Of a stretch of DNA of 60,000 nt, positions 31,222 to 41,899 are shown piece after piece (position 1 is the stretch's first letter; each line of letters opens with the position of its first letter). The DNA is from Tubulanus polymorphus (Eukaryota > Nemertea > Palaeonemertea > Tubulaniformes > Tubulanidae), in contig NC_134026.1 in the NCBI RefSeq assembly GCF_964204645.1, forward strand, positions 17,008,650 through 17,068,649, read 5' to 3'. The translations under genes and the position numbers were made by a program. The notes beneath the pieces were generated by a model. That model saw nothing but the letters and a program-made list of their open reading frames with translations. It made no database searches and was not told the DNA's origin.

Positions 31222-31439
31222 GTGATAATAAGTGGATGATAACTGGTTTATATAATGGAGAATTACTATCAGTTGGAACTGTTGGTTATCCAATGGTATT
31301 AAAAAAAGTATTTAAAATGGAAAGTGTTAATGTTGATAGATTTGATATAAATGATATTTTGAAATTAACATTAGCAGTAACTTTATCTAATTTAACTATT
31401 GATTATTTGGAAAAACAAAAATATATTCCTCCTATATAA
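31218..31439 (+). CDS. 73-residue small viral protein, copy B
   Basis: Intact frame starting MSDNKWMITGLYNGELLSVG and ending LEKQKYIPPI. The ATG is in TTAATAAATG and overlaps the preceding stop. A mildly hydrophobic centre (ILKLTLAVTLSNLTI) may form a helix. Function unknown. Copy A is over 90% identical where present. Confidence 0.65.
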   Translation: MSDNKWMITGLYNGELLSVGTVGYPMVLKKVFKMESVNVDRFDINDILKLTLAVTLSNLTIDYLEKQKYIPPI

Positions 31440-31462
31440 ATGCGTAATTTTTTACTAAATAA

Positions 31463-31885
31463 ATGGCATTTGCAATTATAACTATTATAAGATCGGCAAT
31501 TGTTAACGCTTTGGCATTAACTGGTGGTGGATATTTATCTAAACATATTGATAAAAACAGTTCGTTAGGAGAACAAAAAAGACATAATTTAGCGTTAGAG
31601 AAATATAATAAAGCTGCAGAAGAATATAGAAAAAAGAGGCAAAACTATATGGATTACATCAATAAAGAATTATATAATCAGAAAATTACACATAGAGATT
31701 TTCAATCAGTCGATGAACCTTTGAGTTTATATAACGCAGTAACAAATCGTGAATAATTACATCTATATAAACCTAAATTATCAGATTATTATACACCAAG
31801 TAGTGAACAGAAGAAATATCAGATAATTTGGATTTTAGGTGGAACAGTTATTGTATTATTTGTTGCTTATAAATTTACTAATTAG
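31463..31885 (+). pseudogene. 140-residue membrane protein, copy B
   Basis: ATG in TAAATAAATG; begins MAFAIITIIRSAIVNALALT. One in-frame TAA at 31754-31756 interrupts it; the frame then continues to the C-terminal helix IIWILGGTVIVLFVAYKFTN. Both copies of this gene carry a single stop at different places, so each was lost independently. Confidence 0.6.
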
Positions 31886-31904
31886 TCACTTCTTTTCTAA
31901 ATAA

Positions 31905-32290
31905 ATGGTTGATAAAGTTGATAATATTGATATTATTCCTCATGATATAAATAAAACTACATTAAAATTATATTTGAAAAAACAAATATTAGAATTTGAA
32001 AATGATTTAAAAGTTAAAAATATTTAAAAGGTAAAATATTTAAAAGGTAAAACTATATACTATTTTATTATAAGTGGTTCAGTTACAATTAGTTCTGTAA
32101 TAACATTTCTAGCATTATTCTCACCATTAACGCCTTTAGCTATCTCAATTGGAGCTTTAGTTTTAAGTTCAAGTGTATTAACCGGCATAAGTTCAAAATT
32201 AAATATAAAAAGTTATAAAGAAAAAATAAAATCTAATATAAAAGAAATTCATAAATTATAAAATACACTAGATTATATACTAAGTTTAAA
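31905..32290 (+). pseudogene. Small two-helix membrane protein, copy B
   Basis: ATG at 31905-31907 in TAAATAAATG (MVDKVDNIDIIPHDINKTTL). A stop occurs after the charged helix. Downstream, TISSVITFLALFSPLTPLAI and SIGALVLSSSVLTGI are visible in another frame. The 'aaaaatatttaaaaggtaa' stretch around 32020-32050 is duplicated and may have caused the break. Confidence 0.5.
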
Positions 32291-33210
32291 TGGTAATATA
32301 ACAGTTGAAGTTTTGTACTGAATTTAATATAGACATAAATCATTCTGATTTTAGAACAAAAATTGGAACAATAAGATCACTTCCTTGCCCTAAAAAGATT
32401 GCAGAATATTGTACACTTCCCATACCATCTAATAGCTTTTATAATATCTATAATAATAAATTAGGTTATGGTAAAATAGAAACTAAGGATTTAGAAACAT
32501 TAAATTTCAATCCATTACCGAAATTTTATGATAATTTAAAACAAGAAAACAATAATGGTTGGGTTTATTCTATTTTAGAAAATAGTGAAGGATTTAGTAG
32601 AGCTGGTATACAGAGAATAAATCAATAAATTAGAACTTATTTGATATGTATTCTAGGTGCACAAGTTGAAACAAGATCCCCAATAATTGGAAATTTAAAT
32701 ACATCATTTGAAACACAAAAACAATTTAAAGTTTTATTTGAAGATTCCATTCATAATGATAAAAATAGATCGATTCCAGAAAATATAGTCAGGTACCAAA
32801 ATTATTTAGATAAATCTCATGTAAGACTAAATTATTGTATAGGTCCTAATTTATTAATTATTTCTGATGATTTAATATTAAAAATGGGAAATATAATTGG
32901 TAATAATAATTTGATTAAAACTGCAACAATAAATAATTCATTTGGATTAAATGACATAAATAAAAAGATTATTACTGCTCCAAAATTAATGGAAGGTGAA
33001 AAAATTAAAAAACATATTCAATCAACAGAAACAAAAACTAAGAATATTAAATTAAATAATGATTCTAAAATAAAAGATTACAATACATCGGAAAATATAA
33101 AAACTGATAATATTCCACACGAAATAATTAAAACTAATAATGAAAATAAATCCCACGAAAATAGCTATTACTTGTATAAGAATTGTAATAGGAGGAATAT
33201 TTTATTTTAA
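32290..33210 (+). pseudogene. Large conserved viral protein of unknown role, copy B, 5'-deleted
   Basis: Lacks the first 200 or so residues that copy A keeps, but retains a segment (NIDINHSDFRTKIGTIRSLP) that copy A has lost. Visible parts: LPIPSNSFYNIYNNKLGYGK, GWVYSILENSEGFSRAGIQR (to a stop at 32626), then ICILGAQVETRSPIIGNLN (32641-33210) with only two frames needed. The C-terminal anchor is broken by a frameshift near 33165. Confidence 0.55.
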
Positions 33211-33234
33211 ATTTTAATTATTTTTATTATATAA

Positions 33235-34150
33235 ATGGATGTAGAAGGTGGAGAAGATTATGAAATGGGTACTTACGACGAACCCGGCATAACTAAAGAA
33301 CAACCACCTGATTTTAATGAAACAAATGAGCCAGAATATAATAATAATTTAGCAGATAGCGGTTTTAATGATAATATAATAACAACAGGCGATTTTGATT
33401 GAAGAGCTGGACGGAGAATAAATATTGAAAATGAAAATCCAGATTTAGTAAGACAGAATTTAGAATATAATGAATATATAAATAATTCTAAACCTATATT
33501 TGAAAAATCTGGATATAATAGAAATGATCGGGGTGCCAGATATTTAGTACAAGAATTAAAATCTTTAGATGGTGAATATTACTATCATTTGAAAGATGAT
33601 TATTATATTAATATCACTTATAAAAATCAAAATCAAATATTAGCAGAATCAACTTTGAGTAATTTAGAACCATCTACAATTACAAGAATAAGTAATAGTA
33701 ATGAAATAGAAAATGTTACACAAGAAGAAATAAATCAAAATAAAAGAGTATTTAAACAAAGAATTAATGACTTATTTGAAACAATCAATAATAATTTAGA
33801 AACAGAAACAACCTCTGAACAGAATATAACTTCAAAAACTAGTAAACTTAAATCAAATAAAGTTCCAATTGAAAAACTTTTACCGAATGGGTTACCAGAT
33901 GCAACAGATCAAGAATTTAAAGATTTAAATATATTTTCTGATAAAGCAATTAGAGAAATTATTAGTATAAGACTTGCATCTGATAAAATTGCCCATGATA
34001 AAAGTATAAGAGATTTTACAATTAGAACTTTAGAAAAAGAAATAACTGATAAAATTAAAGAAATAGAACAATTAAAATTAGATAGAGATAATAAAGTTAT
34101 TGAAGAAATTGAATTTAAAAAAAGAAATGCATATTTAGAAAAGGTTTTAT
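33235..34150 (+). pseudogene. Coiled-coil protein, divergent copy B, 3'-truncated
   Basis: ATG at 33235-33237 in TATATAAATG; begins MDVEGGEDYEMGTYDEPGIT, which matches the acidic leader of copy A only in outline (DEPGI). A TGA lies at about 33400. From 33589 the frame is open and ends in a coiled coil (FTIRTLEKEITDKIKEIEQL). It is cut at about 34150, where host-like sequence begins; the membrane part present in copy A is missing. Sequence identity with copy A is low throughout, unlike the neighbouring genes. Confidence 0.6.
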
Positions 34151-35771
34151 TTTCTCAGGTTACCTCTCACTCAGTATTTACTTGACTTCACAATGATCGT
34201 TTGATTTCTGTTCTGGCCAAAAAGCACACATATCACACTAGTACCGATCTGACCCCTAGCTACCAACTGCTTTGTTACAACCTTCGAATTATCAAGTGTG
34301 TTTCTCCCTTGATGTCATCCTCCCTCTGGCAGGAATTCGATCCTGATGGCGTCGCAACACTCAGCCACGGCACAAACCCCTGCCACACCACACCGGGTGC
34401 GCAGATACATGCGCAGATTAGATGAAGTCATTATTTGCCATAAGGATTTCTAACCGTGCAATCTCGATGACATCAGTTTCGAATCCCTGCCGGGGAGGAT
34501 GCCTGGATGTACGCACTTATTCAAGGAGTCTATGGTGAATCTGATTATTAAATCCCAACCGGCAAGTGAATACGTAGACCTACCCAATAGACAGCTAATC
34601 TTCGTCTTGAACAGAAACTGATACCAAACCATCCCTATCTACAGAGCAATATATGGAATTTGACGAACGGGGCAACAACATAGCGGTTCATTTAGCGGCC
34701 AAAATTATCGGTTTTAACACCGGAATCTTCAAGATTCAGTCATAATATCGTCATATAATTGATGCATGAATTCTATTGGACATATTTCTTTCTGTTTAAT
34801 ATAACCAATGTACGACAAGAATTTCACTTTTCCATGAAGTAGCGGTGATATTTGAATGTTTCCTTTCTATTGACCAGATCAAAGAGGGACATTTTTGTTT
34901 AGCTTTGACCTTCAGAGGTCCGTAAGTTGATCCTCTGCCGTTATCATGTCGAGAGTGAAACTGTGTCCAAACCAGAATTAAGACTCATGCGCGCGCGCTC
35001 ACCCAACTGATATAACACTAAAACAGATAATAAACACAATATCACTTTAAACGTTATTTTTACTTCACCTGATACAAGTGTACAGTTGGTTTTGGCTTAT
35101 AAAGAATTTAACATGTAATTAATACATTTACATACATGCATATATCGTCACTGAAATATATATATTTAAACATATATTCATAGTTTTTGTATATTTAATA
35201 AAATTTTGTGATGAAAAAAATATATGATTGATATAGTTTACTGTTATTTCCAAGGTGCAATCACATTCACAAACTGAACGAGCAAAACTGCATTATTACA
35301 ATTTTACAAAAAGCAGTCGCGTTTATTTGTAGACGTGCATTATGGGACTTACAAAAGCACGGAACAAAGAAAGTTGTACTTCTTCGCGTGGAGGGTATTT
35401 TTTGTTAATCCTTACCCAACGGACTTCTATATCTTACGTTATCTTTTAGGCTGAATCCAGAAGCATTGTGATTTCATTTCTAAAGCGGGTGCTGCCCAAA
35501 ATATCTAATATTTGCTTATCGAGTATTTAAAAATCGTTACCCCACATACCTCAATAACTTTGCTACGATTATTTGCATAGGGTCAACCGTTAACGATGCG
35601 ATAACAGGGCCGTATATAGCGTTGGGTCAGTTGCCCCCTCCCCAGAAGTTATGGAAAAGTGCCCTTTTTGCAAACATTAATGTTACATCCCATAGAACTG
35701 CCCTTATTGGGTTTCTCTGAACTACACCCCAAACAATTGGAGTGCTTAGTCCGGCCCTGGACAAATGCGTC
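34151..35771. other. Host flank to the right of the viral block
   Basis: GC rises again. Near 34476-34500 'cagtttcgaatccctgccgg' resembles the B box of tRNA-derived SINEs (GTTCGAATCC), but no matching A box was settled. The rest shows no coding signal or repeat I recognise. Confidence 0.4.
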
Positions 35772-35774
35772 TTA

Positions 35775-36525
35775 AGGCTGGCTTATGTCGACAAGCAACG
35801 CGAAACCTACCGACGCAACTGAGAGCAACAGCGTCCGTGTCGACTGCGCTCCGATTCGCAGCAACTGAGGCCGACTAACGGGATACGAGATCCTCCCAGT
35901 TGCTTCCTGGCTTATGTCGGTTACGATTGCTGGCAACTGCAACGGCTCAGATGGTCACATCATAAGCATTACGAGAATAGATTCGAATTTTTTGAATTAT
36001 TGGGAAATATATTTCAATTAGAAGAGCTATTTCTTTGAGATCTTTATCTTGCTGATTCTGTTATGAATACAATGTGCTATATATAATATCATATAAAGGT
36101 GTCCGCTCACACCATAATTCTACCAATTTCGTTTCTTGATCTTTGCCCCAGTCATCTGCCGTGCTGAAGGTTTGGTTTACGATTTGACCTACTTGAATTT
36201 GAAAGTTTATGATTAATTACGAATGACGCTAACTATCGGTCATAATTTGTACTATGTATATGCGGTCTCCTATTGGCTGGAACCCCTGCGTTCAGTTCTG
36301 AGTCGCGTCGCAGATGGGCTTATGTCGGTTGCGATCAAAAGCAACTGTCCGCCTACAGTAGGCCGGAGTAGAATATGGGAAACTAGCCGGATACGGCTTG
36401 CGACGCAAGCCGGCTTATGTCGAACCGATAGAGCAGCAACTGGCGGCCTCTCGTAGTTGCCGCTAATCGGCGATAAACCCAGTTGCGTCGGTAGGCGTCG
36501 CGTTGCTTGTCGACGTAAGCCAGCC
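35775..36525. mobile_element. Foldback MITE, Harbinger-like, copy 2
   Basis: The same element as at 6032-6774: starts AGGCTGGCTTATGTCGACAA after TTA (35772-35774) and ends GTCGACGTAAGCCAGCC at 36525. The last base and the right TTA are lost. Internal order is similar; about 85-90% identity by eye in aligned parts. Confidence 0.75.
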
Positions 36526-36927
36526 AGTATCGCACTTTGTATTACAGATAGATGTCCATACTATGGATGGTACAATTTCTACGTGAAAACGGCACCCCCT
36601 TTAAAATACAGTTCACACGTCCGAAAATACATGTAGTAAAAGTTACACGCCTCATTAAAAACGAAAAATTACGGGGAAAACATCATTATAATGATTACCG
36701 GTATATCAACATAGCACTACAATTTCTATGACGTCTTCATTTTCAGTTCTTCGATACACATAGCTAGGTAGCAATTACTATCTGTGTATGGCATAATATA
36801 AGTCAGACACGGATCTGTGTGTGTCCACTACGTAGGGCAATTTACTACATGTAATCGCTATCTGGAAATTTTGGAAATTTTTCAAATTCGGTCACATTTG
36901 GGCTATTGATATGCTACTCAGATTAAC
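36526..36927. other. Spacer downstream of the membrane-protein gene
   Basis: Should hold the 3' untranslated region of the minus-strand gene ending at 36928. No clear AATAAA on the minus strand was found close by. Confidence 0.4.
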
Positions 36928-39052
36928 TCAAATATCTGGGACAAGTTCTTCTTCTGGTAAGCAAATAATCGGTATCTCGTGTATTGTCACCGTGTGTGAC
37001 GTGCTACCGTCGATGTCGATTGCTGGTCGAGTATTTCCCCAAACACGATGAGGTTCATTAGGTACGAACTCCTCTTCTATACTGTCTTGGGGTGAAAGTC
37101 TGCGAGAGCTGGCACAACTACTGTCACTACCTAAACTTGTGCTTCGCATTTCAGGTGCCAATTTATCTCGTTTAAATCGATATATTTCACCAGGTTCTGT
37201 ATGTTTGCGATGTAACCGTGGTCTAGAGCGGGGAGATCGAGAACGTATTTCAAGTTTATTTTCTTTGTTCCCTTTCAATTCGGGTTCGACTCGACTAAAT
37301 TCGTTAAATAAGGCGTCACTTTTTGAATCTATACTGTAATCACGGGGTAAAGTTCGGGGTTTTAGTTCACGAGTAAGAGAATGCGACTTGAAAAATCGAC
37401 TGAACACTGAAAATTTGCTGGGAGCTGAATTTTCTTCGAAACTGTCACCTGATGGAGGTTCTGATTTGGAATCAGTTTCGGGTTCGTTAATACTTTCATA
37501 TACATGTATTATTTGCCGCTCGGCTCGATACTCTCTACGTTTTTTGGACGCAGTTTTTCCATTTCGTCGATCGAAATGCGACCCTGGCTTTACAGATTTT
37601 GAACGTTTCGATGCGATTGCCAAAGTTGGCAATGCAGCCGCATCGGGGGATTTATCTACTGAACTTTGTACATCGTATTCTTCCTCCTCTTGTTCGTAAC
37701 TACCTGTATCGAGAGCGAAGTGTATTTGTTTTTTCGAAAGTTTTGGTGGCTTATTTGTTTCCAACGACTTGTAGCCACTATCTGCTTTCATCTGCTGTAA
37801 TTTATGAGTTTGACTGTCACCGGTACTATCTGTGTTGTCAGTAGTGGACTCAAACGAAGTTGTAGTATCAACAGGTCGACTGGTATCGGACACTTCACCA
37901 TCTGTGTCCATAGTTTCAACGCTATCAAAGCTGTTTTCTGTGCTTGTTTTTACCTCGAACTTCTTCAGTCGTTTCGACAAAATACTCGTATAAGTTTGCC
38001 TGCGAGCTTCGTAATTCGGATGAAGTAAATTATATTTAGAGAATTCACCGGGCGAATCAGCCTGCTGATCGCTCATCACATGATCACTTTCCTCTTGGAA
38101 TGTCATCGGTTCAGTGTTTGATTCGAATGAGGTTGTATACGACGTTGTTGCTATCTCTCTATCCGGTGATTGATCCGGTGATGCTGTATCCTCCATTTGA
38201 ATAGTGTCGCTTATATCTTCTTCTTCTTCGAATGTCGTCCTGAGATTCCACAATTCCCGATATTTCTGAGATCCATTTAATGTTTCTGTGTCGTCACTAC
38301 CAGTGAGACTCATCGCCTCAATAACTATTTCGTCCAGCATTTCAACCGCCGCATCGCTGTTGACATCTTCTTTGCTACCGGTATCGTTATAGCGAACTTT
38401 ACTACGACTCAAACAAGGTGAACCCCCACCTTCAGAAACAACGTCGTAGTCAGCATTATAAAAGGGTCCTTTATTTAACTTGTTATCGAATTCATATGCG
38501 CACAAACCTCCGTCGTAACTTTTTACACGTCGTTTTCTGGCAGAATCCCTCGGATATATATCATTTGAATCCACTGGACTCACAGTTTCCATACTCACTG
38601 AGTGTCTATTGGCTGGTGTTGATCGTACTACCATATGGTTTTCTATTGGAAAAACGCCGTTTTCGTTTTGTTGCCTAGTGGGTTTCATCTTACTTGATTG
38701 ACTGGCGTTACTCGTTTTACTACGTATACTGCCAAGGCTACTATTACTGTTCGAAATACAATGTACGTCAGCGCGGACTTCGGTTTTCGTACCTTTAGGA
38801 ACAGGCGACAGAGCTTCCTGTTGTACATTTGGTAGCATAGGGGTAGATGGATCAATGTGGACGTCACAATAACTATCGTTGAACATGCTGGGGTCATCTG
38901 TCATTGAGCGAGTGTAGCGATCACCGATGTGACGATCTTGGTAAATCGTTGCTGGTACGCCAACTGAGCATTGTCGTACAAGTTGTGATAAACTTGGTCC
39001 CTTCTCAATTCTCATTTTCTTCAAGTGATGATAATCTCCGTCCGTGTAACGA
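36928..39052 (-). CDS. Last exon of a single-pass membrane protein, cytoplasmic tail
   Basis: The exon opens after TTTTTTTTCCAG (acceptor at 39053-39054) and encodes 707 residues to TAA at 36928. The visible frame extends a little further upstream into intron; the splice phase (one base completing a codon) matches the donor at 41523. The sequence is hydrophilic and low in complexity: Ser/Asp/Glu-rich, with many Ser-Thr clusters, basic stretches (KKRREYRAERQ, RSRSPRSRPRLHRKH) and no recognised domain. It ends IICLPEEELVPDI. Such a tail suggests a disordered, phosphorylated scaffold segment. I do not recognise the family. Confidence in the exon is high and in any function low. Confidence 0.8.
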
Positions 39053-41522
39053 CTGGAAAAAAAATAATATTCGAATTGATATTTATACACTTTTCGAATA
39101 AATAATTCTCCTACCTTGCGTCACTAATTTACCATGAATACAAATACACACCTCGGTTTGTAACGAGATACGACATTCAAGTTGAATTTCTAAGGTTCAA
39201 ACATACAATCACGATAGGTTTGTATGACTGATTACTCTCACAACTGGAATGAGCATTTTACCCCCCCCCCCCCTATTATCATGTTTGGCTTAATCATTGC
39301 GACAGCTTCATTCCGCACCAACCTGTTAGTGCATCCACAGATTATTTCAAATGCATCGGGTGATCGCTTACCTAGGAACATTTTCCGTAGGGTAAGGGAA
39401 CATATTTCTGAAAATAACTTCATTGAAACGTTCTTGATGATACAAGATGATGATACCAAAAAGTAACAGAACAACTGCAGTACCTTTGAATTAACAACAA
39501 ATGTATATACTGCCATTGAATACAGTGAACAATAAATTCATGGTGACAGGAACCGAAGATATTTAGCATCACGTGGACTGGAAGTATATTCAAAGCACGC
39601 ATCTATACAAAAACTTACATTGATTTCTTTTTCTTTTTTCCGATTTCAAATGACGTATCGAAGCTAATGTATAAAGAACAGGTCATGTTTATCTCAGAAA
39701 GGGCACACTGTTAAACAAGCGATAGAAGCATTTACAGTGAGTTGCCTCATACGGACGCGTCTTAGGTTCACGAGGAAGGAACTACTGATAGCGGCTTCAC
39801 TAAAACGCTCATCCTCACCACCTTTCATGCATTCCCAGAGGTAAGACCCATTCGACAATTTGTATTGTAAGCTGTTCGATGTCAGCCGACGCATCCGCTG
39901 TCTACTACGTCGACACATATAACTAGATTTACTAGGTACCATAAGAGTAAAATCTGTCCATTTTAACAAACATTGATTTCAAAGCATGGACGAGCACTAT
40001 TGTCTTTGGTTACTCCTCTATATGGTCATATTTTGGCAGAATGTATCGACTCTTCGTTATCATTCATCTATGAATCGTACATGTCAAGGCAATAGTTGAT
40101 ATGCATGGTATGTATGTTTCGTGTGTGAACATGCTGTAGTTGTTAGACTTAGGCATTCGAACAACTCTTATAGATAGTGCTTTGGCCAACAATAAAGTTT
40201 ACATTACTGACTGTACGCACACGAATAAATAGCATTAAGAAAATATCAAACGGCGTATGGGATACGTGTGGGACCAAAATCATTTTTCAAAGAACCAATG
40301 AGCTTAATTTAATCGTATTCATTATGAAACCAGTATATGTTTTCCATACATGCACATGCAAATGAGGTATAGTTAGGGCAACATCAGATAAGGAATAATG
40401 TCAATAACAGTGGGAGAAAGGGTGTAACACATTCAAACTGCAACTCTAGTACTACAAACAGCACGTTTTTGGATGGGGCAGTGTGGGTTTTGTCGAATTC
40501 ATTCATGAAATTCACGTCACGCAGAAAGGTGAGAAAACTATCATCATTGAAATAAAAAGCCTCAATACGCCGTAGCGATACCCGATACGGAAAAACCTTA
40601 TCAAATCCTTTGATATTGAACTAAAGTAATTAATAACCACGACATTCGTGGTTGATAACGACAACAATATTTTGTCCGGTACAGAAACCATCATTTTTCA
40701 TTATCTTAACCACATGAATTACAGAGAAATAGTACCCAGACTATACCATAAAGTCATATGATATTAAGAAAAGGAACAATAGTTATGATGATGATAAGGG
40801 GCCGACCATGAAAAGACATCCACGCTGTAGGAGGATTGGGTCTTTGTGGACAAGGGGGAGGGGATTCCTCTGATATGGATGTTCATCTTTAAAGTGGGGG
40901 TCACTAGTTTATGGGCAAAAGTAAAAGTAAATTTAACATTGCAACATTTTGAAATATAACTCATTCAAGGATTTTCTACGTTTATATTGAATTAATCAAT
41001 GTTAACCTATATGCTGCATCAAATTTTTATCAATTGTGAAACTTAAGGTCCACTGACCGTCGGAAAAGGAAAGGGGGTCAAGCTGATATGGATTTTATGT
41101 GGACATTTGCCATATTTTGTGTGGACATCTGTTATGGACAGCCCCTAATCATGGCCAGAAGGAAATTACCCGAATGAACTTTTTAAAGCCGTGGCCAAAA
41201 CCAAGTCTACCCGAAGCAAATGTGCAACCATATTTACGTGGGTACGCGCATCAAGACCAGGCTTCGCACCATTATAAAAAACATGGCCTTAACCTTCTTG
41301 TTCGAAAACTAGTATATAAGTATTGGTTCCGACGTCCACATAAATGTCTCGGATATTCAGCAATAATAATAGTTTAGACTGTGTCATTTTAACGAACATA
41401 CTGAAACAGAGGGGTGTGAGATAAGGGAACGATGAAAAAAGAAACACGAAAAAAGAAAAGAGATTGAGCAAATCTTTCAAATGATCTAATAATTGAAATA
41501 GTAAACTGCAGTTTGAACGAAC
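39053..41522. other. Last intron, with poly-C tract and MITE
   Basis: Holds a run of 13 C near 39260, a decayed inverted-repeat element at 40797-41148 and AT-rich filler. A minus-strand frame of 91 codons at 39694-39969 lies here but lacks splice support. Confidence 0.5.
40797..41148. mobile_element. Decayed inverted-repeat element (GGGGCTGTCCAT family)
   Basis: Left end GGGGCCGACCATGAAAAGAC and right end, read on the minus strand, AGGGGCTGTCCATAACAGAT. Both ends are followed by GTCCAC phrases. Related to the end at 10950. No target duplication was recognised. Confidence 0.5.
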
Positions 41523-41739
41523 CTACAACCCTTCCTGAACTGTGATGGCATCATTTCAGCGGTGAGTTGGAAGGATACTCGCCTTCCTTGACTGGATTTG
41601 TCATCATCAACGCATACGACAGTAGTTCTAGAGTCTCGCCTGCTGCTGCTTGTATACTGGCTACTGTCGCGGCGACTATCCATATCCAGTTGACTCAACG
41701 ATACATCAGATATTTGCGATATCTGAGATTGATTTTCAG
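41523..41739 (-). CDS. Internal exon, Arg/Ser-rich cytoplasmic segment
   Basis: 217 nt. Acceptor TTTTATAG ends at 41740; donor is TGTAG|GTTCGT. In phase with both neighbours. Encodes ENQSQISQISDVSLSQLDMD, then repeated RRDS units (DSRRDSSQ, SSSRRDSR) and RRVSFQL, all good matches to basophilic kinase sites such as PKA. Confidence 0.75.
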
Positions 41740-41811
41740 CTATAAAAGTAATGTGTTAATGAATTATTTAATCATTGTATGACGATTAAAATATACGTCT
41801 TCTATGCTCAC

Positions 41812-41891
41812 CTTTGAGCGATTCTTGGTATCGGGCAACTGCAATATCAATATTTTCATCATCATCTTGACCCGCCATTCCCTCTTCGAGT
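41812..41891 (-). CDS. Internal exon, acidic cytoplasmic segment
   Basis: 80 nt between TTTAACAG and CAAAG|GTGAGC. Encodes LEEGMAGQDDDENIDIAVAR and YQESLK. The incoming phase 2 and outgoing phase 1 match the exons on either side exactly. Confidence 0.75.
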
Positions 41892-41899
41892 CTGTTAAA

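Larger units (their letters stand above)
20567..33237. promoter_or_regulatory. Shared start-site motif ATAAATG at viral genes
   Basis: Fourteen viral gene starts contain ATAAATG with the ATG as start codon. Minus strand, ATG first base: 26194, 25830, 25052, 24505, 24063, 23627, 22313, 20569 and 30021. Plus strand: 30862, 31218, 31463, 31905 and 33235. The usual forms are TATATAAATG and TAAATAAATG. A fifteenth start (30090) has ATAAATAATG. Poxvirus late promoters have a TAAAT core overlapping the start codon; whether this motif acts the same way is inference. Confidence 0.6.
16867..34150. mobile_element. Endogenous Maverick/adintovirus-like block, two joined partial elements
   Basis: A sharply AT-rich segment carrying a decayed set of genes typical of Maverick/Polinton-type viruses: integrase tail, packaging ATPase, major capsid protein, penton-like protein, protein-primed DNA polymerase and several small proteins. 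Genes of the structural block occur twice, in opposite orientation (minus 18.1-26.2 kb, plus 30.0-34.2 kb). Both outer ends are truncated inside genes (integrase on the left, coiled-coil gene on the right), and no terminal inverted repeat is visible. Most genes carry stops or frameshifts; a few small ones in copy B are intact. It is best seen as a fossil made from two related elements. Confidence 0.85.

Noticed and set aside
16867-34150. Intact terminal inverted repeats of a complete Maverick
   Set aside because: Both outer ends fall inside genes. The inverted symmetry comes from the duplicated structural block, and the copies are too divergent and internally placed to be terminal repeats.
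34476-34500. A tRNA gene or SINE
   Set aside because: A B-box-like string is present, but no convincing A box, cloverleaf or 3' tail was found; kept only as a remark.
37139-38897. Several plus- and minus-strand frames overlapping the 2.1-kb exon
   Set aside because: Alternative frames of a long low-complexity exon without splice or domain support.
39694-39969. A 91-codon minus-strand frame with basic, exon-like peptide content in the last intron
   Set aside because: No good acceptor or donor in a phase that would join the exons at 41523 and 39052, which already fit each other directly. Left unannotated.
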